The notes beneath the pieces are model-generated. The model saw only the letters and a list, made by a program, of their open reading frames with translations. It had not been told where the DNA came from and did not search any database. Shown here piece by piece: positions 34,720 through 43,549 of a stretch of DNA of 64,000 nt (positions are counted from its first letter, which is position 1; every line of letters starts with the position of its first letter). The position numbers were made by a program, and so were the translations under genes. This DNA comes from Kocuria rosea (GTDB lineage: Bacteria > Actinomycetota > Actinomycetes > Actinomycetales > Micrococcaceae), in contig NZ_CP035103.1 of the NCBI RefSeq assembly GCF_006094695.1, forward strand, positions 2,418,001 through 2,482,000. The letters are read 5' to 3'.

Positions 34720-36618
34720 ATGCGCCACGTCGCGACCGACGCCCTCGTGGACCCACCGGCCCACAGCCGCATCACCGACTTCCTGCTCATGCAGGCGGGC
34801 CAGGACGAGGATCCGCACCTGTACACCGTCCTGGGGCCGGAGGGGGCCGCCCGCGAGGTGCGCGCCCGGGAGTTCCTCGCCGCCGTGCAGGGTGTGGCCA
34901 AGGGTCTCGTGGCCGCGGGGATCGAGCCCGGGGACCGGGTGGGCATCCTCAGCCGGACGCGCTACGAGTGGACCCTCGCGGACCTCGCGATCTGGTACGC
35001 CGGCGCCGTGCCCGTCCCCGTCTACGACTCGTCCTCGGTGCAGCAGATCGCCTGGATCATGGGCGACTCCGACGCCAAGGCCGTGTTCGTCGAGACGCAG
35101 GCCCTCGAGGACTCCGTGCTCGCCGCCTCGCGGGAGACGCCGTTCCGCGCCGCGGAGAACGTCTGGCGCCTGGACGGCACCGGCACGGGCCTCGACGAGC
35201 TCGCGCGCGCCGGCGCGGACGTGCCGGACGAGGAGCTCGAGGCCCGCCGCACGTCGCGCGGGCTCGAGGACGTCGCCACGATCATCTACACCTCGGGGAC
35301 CACCGGACCGCCCAAGGGGTGCGAGCTGACGCACGGGAACTTCGTGCGGCTGTGCGAGAACACGACCCTGGTCGTCGAGGACATCATCCACCCGGGCGCC
35401 CGGACGCTCCTGTTCCTGCCGCTGGCCCACGTCTTCGCCCGCTTCGTGGAGGTGATCGCCCTCTACTCCGGGACCGTCCTGGCCCACACCCCGGACGTGA
35501 AGAACCTGATGGCGGACCTCGGGGCCTTCCGGCCCACGTTCATCCTGGCCGTCCCGCGCGTGTTCGAGAAGATCTACCAGAGCGCCCGCCTCAAGGCCGA
35601 GAAGGCCGGCGGGGCGAAGTCCCTGATCTTCGAGCGCGCGGTGACCACGGCCGTCGCGTACTCGAAGGCCGGTCAGGACGGGCGGGTCCCGCCGCTGCTG
35701 CGCGCGCGCCACGCCCTCTACGACCGGCTCGTGTACTCGAAGCTGCGGGACGCGATGGGCGGGGAGGTCACGCACGCCGTCTCGGGCGGCGCCGCCCTCG
35801 GCACCCGGCTGGGCCACTTCTTCAACGGGATCGGCGTGTACGTCGTGGAGGGCTACGGGCTCACGGAGACCACGGCCCCGATCGCCGTCAACACCCCGGA
35901 GATCGGCAAGATCGGCACCGTGGGCCTGCCGCTGCCGGGCAACGAGGTGCGGATCGGCGAGGACGGGGAGGTCCTGGTCCGGGGCACCCACGTCATGCGC
36001 GGCTACCACGGGCGGGAGGACCTCACCGCCGAGGCCTTCGAGGAGGGGTGGTTCCGCACCGGCGACCTCGGCTCGCTCGACGAGGACGGCGCCCTCACCC
36101 TCACCGGCCGGAAGAAGGAGATCATCGTCACCGCCGGCGGCAAGAACGTGGTCCCCAACGTGCTGGAGGACCCCATCCGCGCCTCGGCCCTGGTCTCCCA
36201 GGTCATGGTGGTCGGGGACGACCGGCCGTTCGTGGCCGCCCTCGTGACCCTCGACCAGGACGTGCTCCCCGCCCGCCTGGAGCTGATGGGCCTGGACCCC
36301 GCGATGCCGGTGGCGGAGGCCGCCCGCCACCCGAAGGTCGTCGAGCACGTCCAGGACATCGTCACCCGGGCGAACCAGGCGGTCTCCCGCGCGGAGAGCA
36401 TCCGGGCCTTCGAGATCCTCGACGTAGACTGGACGGAGGCCTCCGGGCACCTGACCCCGTCCATGAAGATCAAGCGGGCCAGGATCGCCCAGGACTTCGC
36501 GGACCGGATCGAGGAGATCTACTCGCGCCCCGCCCCCGAACCGGCCGCGGCCCCCGCCACCCCGGCGGAGCGGATCAAGGAGAAGCTCTCCCACGCGCAC
36601 CTGCCGGGCCGCGGCTGA
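34720..36618 (+). CDS. Long-chain fatty acyl-CoA synthetase (FadD15-like)
   Basis: AMP-forming ligase that activates fatty acids to acyl-CoA. The 632 residues contain the P-loop-like IIYTSGTTGPPKGCELTH (about 188-205), FLPLAHVFARFVE, AVPRVFEKIYQ, GYGLTETTAP (about 385-394), the GWFRTGDLGSLDEDG motif, and the C-terminal hinge LTGRKKEIIVTAGGKN. The C-terminal catalytic lysine is in SMKIKR. The start is ATG 34720 with GAGGAG upstream. It belongs to the long FACL group with the AMP-binding domain split by about 60 extra residues (Rv2187 position in mycobacteria). Chain-length preference cannot be read from sequence. Confidence 0.93.
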   Translation: MRHVATDALVDPPAHSRITDFLLMQAGQDEDPHLYTVLGPEGAAREVRAREFLAAVQGVAKGLVAAGIEPGDRVGILSRTRYEWTLADLAIWYAGAVPVPVYDSSSVQQIAWIMGDSDAKAVFVETQALEDSVLAASRETPFRAAENVWRLDGTGTGLDELARAGADVPDEELEARRTSRGLEDVATIIYTSGTTGPPKGCELTHGNFVRLCENTTLVVEDIIHPGARTLLFLPLAHVFARFVEVIALYSGTVLAHTPDVKNLMADLGAFRPTFILAVPRVFEKIYQSARLKAEKAGGAKSLIFERAVTTAVAYSKAGQDGRVPPLLRARHALYDRLVYSKLRDAMGGEVTHAVSGGAALGTRLGHFFNGIGVYVVEGYGLTETTAPIAVNTPEIGKIGTVGLPLPGNEVRIGEDGEVLVRGTHVMRGYHGREDLTAEAFEEGWFRTGDLGSLDEDGALTLTGRKKEIIVTAGGKNVVPNVLEDPIRASALVSQVMVVGDDRPFVAALVTLDQDVLPARLELMGLDPAMPVAEAARHPKVVEHVQDIVTRANQAVSRAESIRAFEILDVDWTEASGHLTPSMKIKRARIAQDFADRIEEIYSRPAPEPAAAPATPAERIKEKLSHAHLPGRG

Positions 36619-36630
36619 CCCCGGGCCGGC

Positions 36631-36658
36631 CGGCGGCCGGTGGGATCACCGGCCGCCG
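36631..36658. terminator. Convergent hairpin between fadD and mtr
   Basis: Perfect 12-bp stem (36631-36642 with 36647-36658) and a GGAT loop. It lies 12 bp after the fadD stop and overlaps the last codons and TGA of mtr on the other strand, so it probably serves both converging genes. Confidence 0.75.
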
Positions 36659-38103
36659 ACGAGGGCCCCCGGGGACAGCGGTGAGTGCTCGGGGACGTCG
36701 AGGCCCAGCAGGGCGTTCTCGACGACCTCGCTCAGGGCGGGGTGGATCCAGTACTGGCCGCGCGCCATCGTGTGCGCGTCGAGGCCGAAGGACATGGCCT
36801 GCACCAGCGGCTGGATGAGCAGGGAGGCCTCCTCCCCGATCAGGTGCGCGCCCAGGAGGCGACCGGTGCCCTTCTCCGCGATCAGCTTGCACAGCCCCGT
36901 GCGATCCTCCATGGCCCACCCGTAGGCCGTGGCCCCGTAGTCCTGCACCTTGACGGTGATCTCGCTGCCCTGCTCGACCGCCCACTGCTCGGCCTCCTGC
37001 TGCGTCATGCCGACGGAGGCGATCTGCGGGCTGGTGAACACGGCGGAGGGCACGAACCGGTGGTCGGTGGCCCGGAGGTCGCCGGGGTGCAGGAGGTTGT
37101 GCTGCACCGTGCGGGCCTCGGCGTTGGCCACGTGCTTGAGCTGGTAGGGCGAGCTGATGTCGCCCAGCGCCCACACGCCCTCGACGGGGCGGCCCCCGGA
37201 GAGGGCGCGCTGGTGCTCGTCGACGGCCAGCAGCCCGTCCGGCCGCACGTCCAGCCCGCCCGCCCGGGCGTCGAGCACGTCGGTGTTCGGCTGCCGGCCC
37301 GTGGCCACCAGCACCACGTCCGCGGGCAGGCGCATGACGAGCTCCGGGTCCTGCGGGTCGCGGAAGGTGACCATCACGGCGCACTCGTCGCCGTCCCACT
37401 CCTCGACCTCGCTCAGCGACCAGCCCGTCTCCAGCTTCCACTGCCGGGAGGCCTCGCGGGCGAACCGCTCGGCGATCTCCGGGTCGTGGTAGCGCAGGAT
37501 CCGGTGCGAGCGGTTGACCTGGGTGACCCGCGCGCCGAGGCTGGAGAAGACGTGGGCGAACTCGGCGCCGATGTAGCCGCCGCCGACCACCACCACGCGG
37601 CGGGGCATCTCCTCGATGCGCATCACCGTGTCCGAGGTGTGCACCTGGGGCAGGTCGATCCCGGGGATCTCCGGCCGCACCGGGCGCGAGCCGGAGGCCA
37701 CCACGATCTGGTCGGCCGTGAGGTCCTCCCCCGAGGCGGTGCGCAGGGTCCGCGGGGCGGTGAAGCGCACGTGCTCCTCGTAGACCGTCACGTGCGGCAG
37801 CGTCCGGCGGTACTCGAGCCCGCCGTGGGAGATCGCGTCGATCCGCCCGAAGATCCGGTCCCGCATCTCCCGCCAGCGCACGTCCTCCACCGAGACGTGG
37901 AGGCCGAGCCGGTCCGCCTCCTGGGCGCGGCGGGCCACGCTCGCCGGATACGCGTACATCTTCGTCGGGATGCAGCCGACGTTGAGGCAGGTGCCACCGA
38001 AGGTCCCGCCGTCGATGATGGCGACGTCCAGGCCCTCGTAGTCCTCGGTGAGGATCGAGTTGCCCGAGCCGGAGCCGATGATGATGAGGTCGAATTTCCG
38101 CAT
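36646..38103 (-). CDS. mtr: Mycothione reductase
   Basis: FAD/NADPH enzyme that reduces mycothiol disulfide, the actinobacterial counterpart of glutathione reductase. The 485 residues have an FAD-binding start (DLIIIGSGSGNSI), the redox pair GGTCLNVGCIP (Cys about 39 and 44), a NAD(P)-binding loop VVVGGGYIGAEFAHVF, ALGDISSPYQLKHVAN, and the C-terminal dimerisation domain with YWIHPALSEVVENALLGL, whose His acts as base. I choose ATG 38103, 7 bases after a TAGGAT -10 element, over ATG 38112. Dihydrolipoamide dehydrogenase-like alternatives are less likely because GSGSGNSI is mycothione-reductase specific. Confidence 0.93.
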   Translation of the reverse strand: MRKFDLIIIGSGSGNSILTEDYEGLDVAIIDGGTFGGTCLNVGCIPTKMYAYPASVARRAQEADRLGLHVSVEDVRWREMRDRIFGRIDAISHGGLEYRRTLPHVTVYEEHVRFTAPRTLRTASGEDLTADQIVVASGSRPVRPEIPGIDLPQVHTSDTVMRIEEMPRRVVVVGGGYIGAEFAHVFSSLGARVTQVNRSHRILRYHDPEIAERFAREASRQWKLETGWSLSEVEEWDGDECAVMVTFRDPQDPELVMRLPADVVLVATGRQPNTDVLDARAGGLDVRPDGLLAVDEHQRALSGGRPVEGVWALGDISSPYQLKHVANAEARTVQHNLLHPGDLRATDHRFVPSAVFTSPQIASVGMTQQEAEQWAVEQGSEITVKVQDYGATAYGWAMEDRTGLCKLIAEKGTGRLLGAHLIGEEASLLIQPLVQAMSFGLDAHTMARGQYWIHPALSEVVENALLGLDVPEHSPLSPGALVGGR

Positions 38104-38110
38104 GCGACCC

Positions 38111-38116
38111 ATCCTA
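38111..38116 (-). promoter_or_regulatory. -10 element of a leaderless mtr promoter
   Basis: TAGGAT on the minus strand, followed by 7 bases and the ATG at 38103. Transcription would start at the A of the codon. The upstream in-frame ATG (38112) lies inside this element, which argues against it as the start. Confidence 0.55.
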
Positions 38117-38140
38117 TGCGCGCCCGCCGGGCGGCCCCCG

Positions 38141-38176
38141 CCGGCACCGCGGCCCTCCCGGGGGCCGCGGTGCCGG
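38141..38176 (-). terminator. Hairpin after pyc
   Basis: Perfect 15-bp stem (38141-38155 with 38162-38176) and a 6-base loop, 15 bp beyond the pyc stop codon. It lies between pyc and mtr, both on the minus strand, and isolates mtr, which has its own promoter. Confidence 0.75.
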
Positions 38177-38191
38177 CGCGGGCGTGCCGGG

Positions 38192-41100
38192 TCAGCCGGC
38201 GGTGTCGAGCGCCAGCAGGAGGTCGCCGCCGGAGACCTGGGTGACGCCCTTGAGGGCCACCCGGGCGACCGTGCCGCCCGTGGGGGCGGTGATGGAGGCC
38301 TCCATCTTCATGGCCTCGATGGTGGCCACCTGGCCGCCCGCCTCCACGGTGTCGCCCTCGGCCACCGTCACGGTCACCGCCCCGGCGAACGGGGCGGCCA
38401 CGTGGCCGCGGTCCGTGGGGTCGGCCTTCTCGGTCTCGGGCACCGAGGAGGTGATCGAGGTGTCGCGGACCTCGATCATCCGGGGCTGGCCGTTGAGGGT
38501 GAGCATCACGGTGCGCATGCCCTTGTCGTCCGGCTCCGAGATGGCCTGCAGGGTCACCAGCAGCCGCACCCCCTTGCCCAGGGAGATCACGTGCTCCCGG
38601 TCGGAGGTCAGCCCGTAGAGGAAGTCCCGGGTGTGCAGCAGCGCCAGCTCGCCGTACTTCGCCCGGCTGGTCTCGTAGTCCCGCGTCGGACCGGCGAACA
38701 GCAGCCGGTTCAGCGTGGCACGGCGGGTGGCCGAGTCCCCGGCCAGGGCCTGGGAGTCCTCCGGGGCCAGCTCCGTGATCCCGACACGCACGTTGCGGCC
38801 CTCCAGGGCCTTGGAGCGGAACGGTTCGGGCCACCCGCCGGGAGGCGTGCCGAGCTCCCCGGCGAGGAAGCTGATCACCGAGTCGGGGATGTCGAACTTC
38901 TGCGGGTTCGCCTCGAACTCGGCCGGGTCCACGCCCATGCCCACCAGCTGCAGGGCGAGGTCGCCCACGACCTTGGACGAGGGGGTGACCTTGACCAGTC
39001 TGCCGAGCATGGCGTTGGCGGCGGTGTACATGTCCTCGATCGCCTCGAACCGCTCCCCCAGTCCCAGCGCGATGGCCTGCTGGCGCAGGTTCGACAGCTG
39101 CCCGCCGGGGATCTCGTGCCGGTACACGCGCCCGGTCGGGGCGGTGAGCCCGGACTCGAACGGGGCGTACATCCGGCGGATGACCTCCCAGTAGGGCTCC
39201 AGGGCGGTCGCGGCCTCCAGGGGGATGCCGGTGTCCCGGTCCGTGTGGGCCAGGGCGGCGATCAGCGCCGAGGCGGGCACCTGGGAGGTCGTGCCGGCCA
39301 TCGAGGCCTCGGCCACGTCCACCGCGTCCACGCCCGCGTCGATCGCGGCCATCAGCGTGGCGAGCTGCCCGCCGGCGGTGTCGTGGGTGTGCAGGTGCAC
39401 GGGCAGGTCGAAGCGCTCCCGCAGGGCGGTCACCAGCTTCGCCGCCGCCGCGGGGCGCAGGAGCCCCGCCATGTCCTTGATCGCCAGCACGTGGGCCCCG
39501 GCGTCGACGCACTGCTGGGCGAGCTCGAGGTAGTAGTCCAGGGTGTAGAGGTCCTCGGCCGGGTCGAGCAGGTCCCCGGTGTAGCACAGGGCGACCTCGG
39601 CGACCGCGGTGCCCGTCCTGCGCACGGCCTCGATGGCCGGGGCCATCTGCTCCACGTCGTTGAGGGCGTCGAAGATCCGGAAGATGTCCACCCCGGTGGC
39701 CGCGGCCTCGGCCACGAACGCGTCCGTCACCTCGGTCGGGTACGGGGTGTAGCCCACGGTGTTGCGCCCGCGCAGCAGCATCTGGATCGGGATGTTCGGC
39801 ATCGCCTCCCGCAGCAGCCGCAGCCGCTCCCACGGGTCCTCGCCGAGGAAGCGCAGCGCGACGTCGTAGGTCGCCCCGCCCCAGGCCTCCACGGACAGCA
39901 GCTGCGGCAGCGTGTGGGCGTAGGCCGGGGCCGCGGCCAGCAGGTCCCGGGTGCGCACCCGGGTGGCCAGCAGCGACTGGTGGGCGTCCCGGAACGTCGT
40001 CGAGGTCACCGCCACCGCCTGCTGCTCCCGCAGGGCCCGGGCGAACCCCTCGGGGCCGAGCTCGACGAGCCGCTGCCGCCACCCCGGCGGCGGGGTGTGC
40101 TCGGAGGGTCCGTCGAAGGGAGAGCGGAACGGCTCGTCCTGCTTGTCGCCCGGGTAGTGGGGCAGCTTGGTGCGCGGGTCGATGCCCTCCACCCGCTCCC
40201 CGTTGGGCTGGTTCACCGTGACCTCGGCCAGCCAGGTCAGCGCCTTGGTGGCCCGGTCCCCGGAGGTGCGGGCCTCGAGCAGCTCGGGGCGGCGCTCGAT
40301 GAAGTCGGTGGCCACGTTGCCGGCGAGGAACTCCGGGTCGGCCAGCACGGCCTGCAGGAACTGGATGTTGGTGGACACCCCGCGGATCCGGAACTCGGCC
40401 AGGGCACGCTGGGACCGGTGCACGGCGGTGGCGTAGTCCCGGCCCCGGCAGGTGAGCTTCACCAGCATCGAGTCGAAGTGCGGGGAGATCTCCGCCCCGG
40501 CGTAGACCGTGCCGCCGTCCAGGCGCACCCCCGCGCCGCCGGCCGAGCGGTAGGCGGAGATCTTCCCGACGTCGGGGCGGAACCCGTTGGCCGGGTCCTC
40601 GGTGGTGATCCGGCACTGCAGAGCGGCCCCGCGCACGGCCAGCTCGTCCTGGGCGATGCCCAGGTCCGCCAGGGTCTCCCCGGAGGCGATGCGCAGCTGC
40701 GACTGGACGAGGTCGACGTCGGTGATCTCCTCGGTCACCGTGTGCTCCACCTGGATGCGCGGGTTCATCTCGATGAACACGTGCTGACCCGCCCGCTCCC
40801 CGGCCGTGTCCACCAGGAACTCCACGGTGCCGGCGTTGACGTAGCCGAGCTCCTTCGCGAACTTCACCGCGTCCCGGTGCAGGGCCTGGCGGATCCCCTC
40901 GTCGAGGTTCGGCGCCGGGGCGATCTCCACGACCTTCTGGTGCCGGCGCTGCAGGGAGCAGTCGCGCTCGAACAGGTGCACCATCCCGCCCTCGTTGTCG
41001 GCGAGGATCTGCACCTCGATGTGGCGGGGCCGGAGCACGGCCTGCTCCAGGAACACGGTGGGGTCGCCGAAGGCGGTGTCGGCCTCGCGCATCGCGGCGG

Positions 41101-41644
41101 CCAGCGCCTCGGGCAGCGCCTCGGGGGTCTCCACCCGGCGCATGCCGCGGCCCCCGCCGCCGGCCACGGCCTTCACGAAGATGGGGAACCCGATGCCCTC
41201 CGCCTGCGCCAGCAGCTCCTCGGGGTCCGCCGAGGGCTCCGTGGAGGCCAGCGTCGGGATCCCCGCCCGCTTCGCCGCCTTCAGCGCCGCGACCTTGTTG
41301 CCGGCCAGCTCCAGGATCTCGGCCCGCGGGCCGACGAAGGTGATGCCCTCGCGCGCGGCGGCACGGGCCAGGTCCGGGTTCTCCGAGAGGAACCCGTAGC
41401 CCGGGTAGATCGCGTCCGCCCCGGACTCCTTGGCCACCCGGACGATCTCCTCGACGTCGAGATAGGCCCGCACGGGGTGGCCCTCCTCCCCGATCCGGTA
41501 CGCCTCGTCGGCCTTCTGCCGGTGGATCGAGTTGCGGTCCTCGTACGGGAACACCGCCACCGTCTTGGCGCCCAGCTCGTAGGCGGCACGGAAAGCACGG
41601 ATCGCGATCTCGCCGCGATTGGCCACCAGGATCTTGGAGAACAT
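38192..41644 (-). CDS. pyc: Pyruvate carboxylase
   Basis: Biotin-dependent anaplerotic enzyme making oxaloacetate from pyruvate and bicarbonate. The 1150 residues comprise biotin carboxylase (about 1-460; MFSKILVANRGEIAIRAFRA, KAVAGGGGRGMR, FIEMNPRIQVEHTVTEE), carboxyltransferase (about 540-870; LRFLGEDPWERLRLLREAMPN, LCYTGDLLDP, KDMAGLLRPAAA, HLHTHDTAGGQLA), an allosteric/linker part, and BCCP (about 1080-1150), with biotinyl Lys in IEAMKMEAS (about 1113). It starts at ATG 41644. A perfect Crp/GlxR-like site lies about 140 bp upstream. A single polypeptide with all domains is the alpha-4 type common in actinobacteria. Confidence 0.97.
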   Translation of the reverse strand: MFSKILVANRGEIAIRAFRAAYELGAKTVAVFPYEDRNSIHRQKADEAYRIGEEGHPVRAYLDVEEIVRVAKESGADAIYPGYGFLSENPDLARAAAREGITFVGPRAEILELAGNKVAALKAAKRAGIPTLASTEPSADPEELLAQAEGIGFPIFVKAVAGGGGRGMRRVETPEALPEALAAAMREADTAFGDPTVFLEQAVLRPRHIEVQILADNEGGMVHLFERDCSLQRRHQKVVEIAPAPNLDEGIRQALHRDAVKFAKELGYVNAGTVEFLVDTAGERAGQHVFIEMNPRIQVEHTVTEEITDVDLVQSQLRIASGETLADLGIAQDELAVRGAALQCRITTEDPANGFRPDVGKISAYRSAGGAGVRLDGGTVYAGAEISPHFDSMLVKLTCRGRDYATAVHRSQRALAEFRIRGVSTNIQFLQAVLADPEFLAGNVATDFIERRPELLEARTSGDRATKALTWLAEVTVNQPNGERVEGIDPRTKLPHYPGDKQDEPFRSPFDGPSEHTPPPGWRQRLVELGPEGFARALREQQAVAVTSTTFRDAHQSLLATRVRTRDLLAAAPAYAHTLPQLLSVEAWGGATYDVALRFLGEDPWERLRLLREAMPNIPIQMLLRGRNTVGYTPYPTEVTDAFVAEAAATGVDIFRIFDALNDVEQMAPAIEAVRRTGTAVAEVALCYTGDLLDPAEDLYTLDYYLELAQQCVDAGAHVLAIKDMAGLLRPAAAAKLVTALRERFDLPVHLHTHDTAGGQLATLMAAIDAGVDAVDVAEASMAGTTSQVPASALIAALAHTDRDTGIPLEAATALEPYWEVIRRMYAPFESGLTAPTGRVYRHEIPGGQLSNLRQQAIALGLGERFEAIEDMYTAANAMLGRLVKVTPSSKVVGDLALQLVGMGVDPAEFEANPQKFDIPDSVISFLAGELGTPPGGWPEPFRSKALEGRNVRVGITELAPEDSQALAGDSATRRATLNRLLFAGPTRDYETSRAKYGELALLHTRDFLYGLTSDREHVISLGKGVRLLVTLQAISEPDDKGMRTVMLTLNGQPRMIEVRDTSITSSVPETEKADPTDRGHVAAPFAGAVTVTVAEGDTVEAGGQVATIEAMKMEASITAPTGGTVARVALKGVTQVSGGDLLLALDTAG

Positions 41645-41991
41645 CAACACCCGTTCCGCACCCGGGGCCGTTCGGCGGACACCCGGGCACTGATTCGTCG
41701 AAGGTCGGACAACGTCGCGCACACGGTCAGCATGGCCGTCCGCGGGCGGTCCTGACCAGTGAACCACGCCACCCCGGGGCACACTGTGACTGCTGTCACA
41801 GAGCGACGTCGTGGTCAGCGTACACGGCGGCGGCGCGGGGGCGGGGCGACCGCGGGCGGCTCCGCGCCGGAGCGGGGCGGAGCGCGCCCGCCCGGCTACG
41901 ATGGGCGCAGCCGTCTCCTCGCCGCGGCCCCCGATCCCGGACCCGAGGAGCCGCTCCTCCCGTTTCCCCGCGAGCGAAGGGTGTTCCCTCC
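41645..41991. other. Divergent pyc / ParA-like intergenic region
   Basis: A 347-bp gap with both promoters. It holds the Crp/GlxR-like palindrome annotated separately and a TACGAT -10 candidate at 41897-41902 reading towards the ParA-like gene. I see no clear pyc -10, no coding frame and no structured RNA. Confidence 0.6.
41785..41800. promoter_or_regulatory. Perfect Crp/GlxR-type operator
   Basis: TGTGA-CTGCTG-TCACA, a perfect 5+5 palindrome within an extended 7-bp-arm repeat (41784-41801). It matches the E. coli Crp and corynebacterial GlxR consensus exactly in the conserved halves. It lies 140 bp upstream of pyc and 191 bp upstream of the ParA-like gene. No Crp-family gene is in the window. 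Confidence 0.7.
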
Positions 41992-42780
41992 GTGCAGATC
42001 GTCAGCGTCAGCAGCCTCAAGGGCGGTGTCGGCAAGTCCTCCGTGACCCTGGGGATCGCCTCGGCGGCCCTGCAGGCGGGAGTGCCCACGCTGGTGGTGG
42101 ACCTCGACCCGCACGCCGACGCCACGACCGGACTGGGCGTGCACCCGGAGCGCGGTCACGACATCGGAGAGGTGCTGCGCAGGCCGCGCCGGGGAGCGCT
42201 CGAGCGCGTGGTCGTGGCCTCGGCCTGGGCGGTGCGGGCCGGCCTGGACAGCAGGGCCCTCGACGTCGCCCCGGGCTCGGCCCGCTCGTCCCACCTCGAC
42301 CGCTCCGAGTACCGGGAGAAGGACCTCGGCCGGCTGGAGCGCGCGCTCTCCGGCGCCCAGGGGTACGACCTGGTGCTGGTCGACTGCCCGCCCACCCTGA
42401 GCGCGCTGACCCGCACGGCGTGGGCCGCCAGCGACAAGGTGCTCTCGGTGGCGGAGCCCTCGCTGTTCTCGGTGGCGGGCACCAAGCGCACGATGACGGC
42501 GATCGCCCAGTTCGAGCAGAGCCGCACGTGGGCCGTGCCGGCTGCCGGGGTGGTGGTCAACAAGGTCCAGCACTCGTCGGTGGAGCACCGGCACCGCCTG
42601 GACGAGCTGCAGGAGCTGTTCGGCCCCCTGCTGGTCAGCCCGGTGATCCCGGACCTGCCCGTCTGGCAGCAGGCGCAGGGCGCGGCCTGGCCGATCCACC
42701 GCTGGCCGGGAGCGGAGGCCCAGGACATCTCCGGGCGGTACACGGCGATCCTGCAGGGTCTGCTCGACGGCTCGTCCTGA
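41992..42780 (+). CDS. Orphan ParA/MinD-family ATPase
   Basis: A 262-residue deviant Walker ATPase with SLKGGVGKSSVTLG (about 8-21), LVVDLDPHADATTGLG, and DLVLVDCPPTLSAL. No ParB-like partner and no chromosome-partition context is next to it; it is preceded by a long leader and abuts the Rv1830-like MerR gene tail to tail. A separate, canonical chromosome-type ParA is encoded at 54.4 kb. Family members position cargo such as chemoreceptors, flagella or polar proteins; which cargo applies here is unknown. The start is GTG 41992; the ribosome-binding site GAAGG is rather far (12 bases). Confidence 0.85.
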   Translation: MQIVSVSSLKGGVGKSSVTLGIASAALQAGVPTLVVDLDPHADATTGLGVHPERGHDIGEVLRRPRRGALERVVVASAWAVRAGLDSRALDVAPGSARSSHLDRSEYREKDLGRLERALSGAQGYDLVLVDCPPTLSALTRTAWAASDKVLSVAEPSLFSVAGTKRTMTAIAQFEQSRTWAVPAAGVVVNKVQHSSVEHRHRLDELQELFGPLLVSPVIPDLPVWQQAQGAAWPIHRWPGAEAQDISGRYTAILQGLLDGSS

Positions 42781-42793
42781 GCCGCCCGGCTCA
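42778..42793. terminator. Short palindrome joining the two convergent stop codons
   Basis: TGAGCCG-CC-CGGCTCA spans 42778-42793. Its ends are the TGA of the ParA-like gene and the TCA (reverse TGA) of the MerR gene. A 7-bp stem with a 2-base loop is weak, but nothing else separates the genes. Confidence 0.4.
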
Positions 42794-43375
42794 GCCCGCG
42801 CTCTGCCGGCGGGCCCGGCGCTCGGAGAGCTCGTCCCCGGGCAACGGCTCCTGGGCGGGGGCGCGGTCCGCTCCGGTGTGCTCCCCGGGGAGCGCCGCGA
42901 GGGTCCCCTCGACCTCGCGCCACACCCGGCCCACGGCGATCCCGAAGACGCCCTGTCCGCCCTGCACCAGGTCGATGACCTCGTGGGGGGACGTGCACGC
43001 GTAGACGCTGGCGCCGTCGCTCATCATGGTGAGCCGGGCCAGGTCCTCCACGCCCTGGGCGCGCAGCGCCCCCACGGCGGTGCGGATCTGCTGCAGGGAG
43101 ACGCCGGTGTCCAGGAGCCGCTTGACGATCTTCAGGACGAGGATGTCGCGGAAGCTGTAGAGCCGCTGCGTGCCGGACCCGGAGGCGCCGCGCACGGTGG
43201 GCTCCACGAGACCGGTCCGCGCCCAGTAGTCGAGCTGCCGGTAGGTGATGCCCGCGGCCTTGCAGGCGGTGGGGCCGCGGTAGCCGACGGACTCGTCCCG
43301 GATCACGGAGTCGTCGAAGAGGACGCCCTGGGTGCCGTGCGCCGGAGGGCCGCCGGGCTGCTCGCGTTCGCTCAC
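42791..43375 (-). CDS. MerR-family regulator, Rv1830-like
   Basis: DNA-binding regulator. The 194 residues begin MSEREQPGG and contain a winged helix-turn-helix (about 30-100): YRGPTACKAAGITYRQLDYWARTGLVEP, GTQRLYSFRDILVLKIVKRLLDTGVSLQQIR. A coiled or ligand-like C-terminal part (about 110-165) has an ALRAQGVEDLARLTMMSDGASVYAC-type segment that I split here only as motif landmarks. The Rv1830 homologue in mycobacteria affects division genes. The start is GTG 43375 with GAGGAGG upstream. It follows the nuclease-family gene with a 174-bp gap, so it may have its own promoter. Confidence 0.88.
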   Translation of the reverse strand: MSEREQPGGPPAHGTQGVLFDDSVIRDESVGYRGPTACKAAGITYRQLDYWARTGLVEPTVRGASGSGTQRLYSFRDILVLKIVKRLLDTGVSLQQIRTAVGALRAQGVEDLARLTMMSDGASVYACTSPHEVIDLVQGGQGVFGIAVGRVWREVEGTLAALPGEHTGADRAPAQEPLPGDELSERRARRQSAG

Positions 43376-43549
43376 GCCGCCTCCTCGCTCGTGGACCCGG
43401 TGCTCGCGGCGCCGGGAGTGGATGGTCTCACAGAGACGTCCGGATCCCCCCGGGAACACCTCGAGTACACCTTATGACGGTAGACCTCCCCGGGGACGGG
43501 GTCAAAGACATCAGGGGCCCGGACCCCGTGTCGGGCGGACGGGGACGGC

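Noticed and set aside
38048-41755. Open frame of 1235 residues antisense to pyc
   Set aside because: Pure shadow of pyruvate carboxylase: His/Gly/Arg-rich with no recognisable domain.
41992-42780. Chromosomal parAB/oriC region
   Set aside because: No parB, gidB, dnaA or DnaA boxes are nearby; the ATPase is an orphan.
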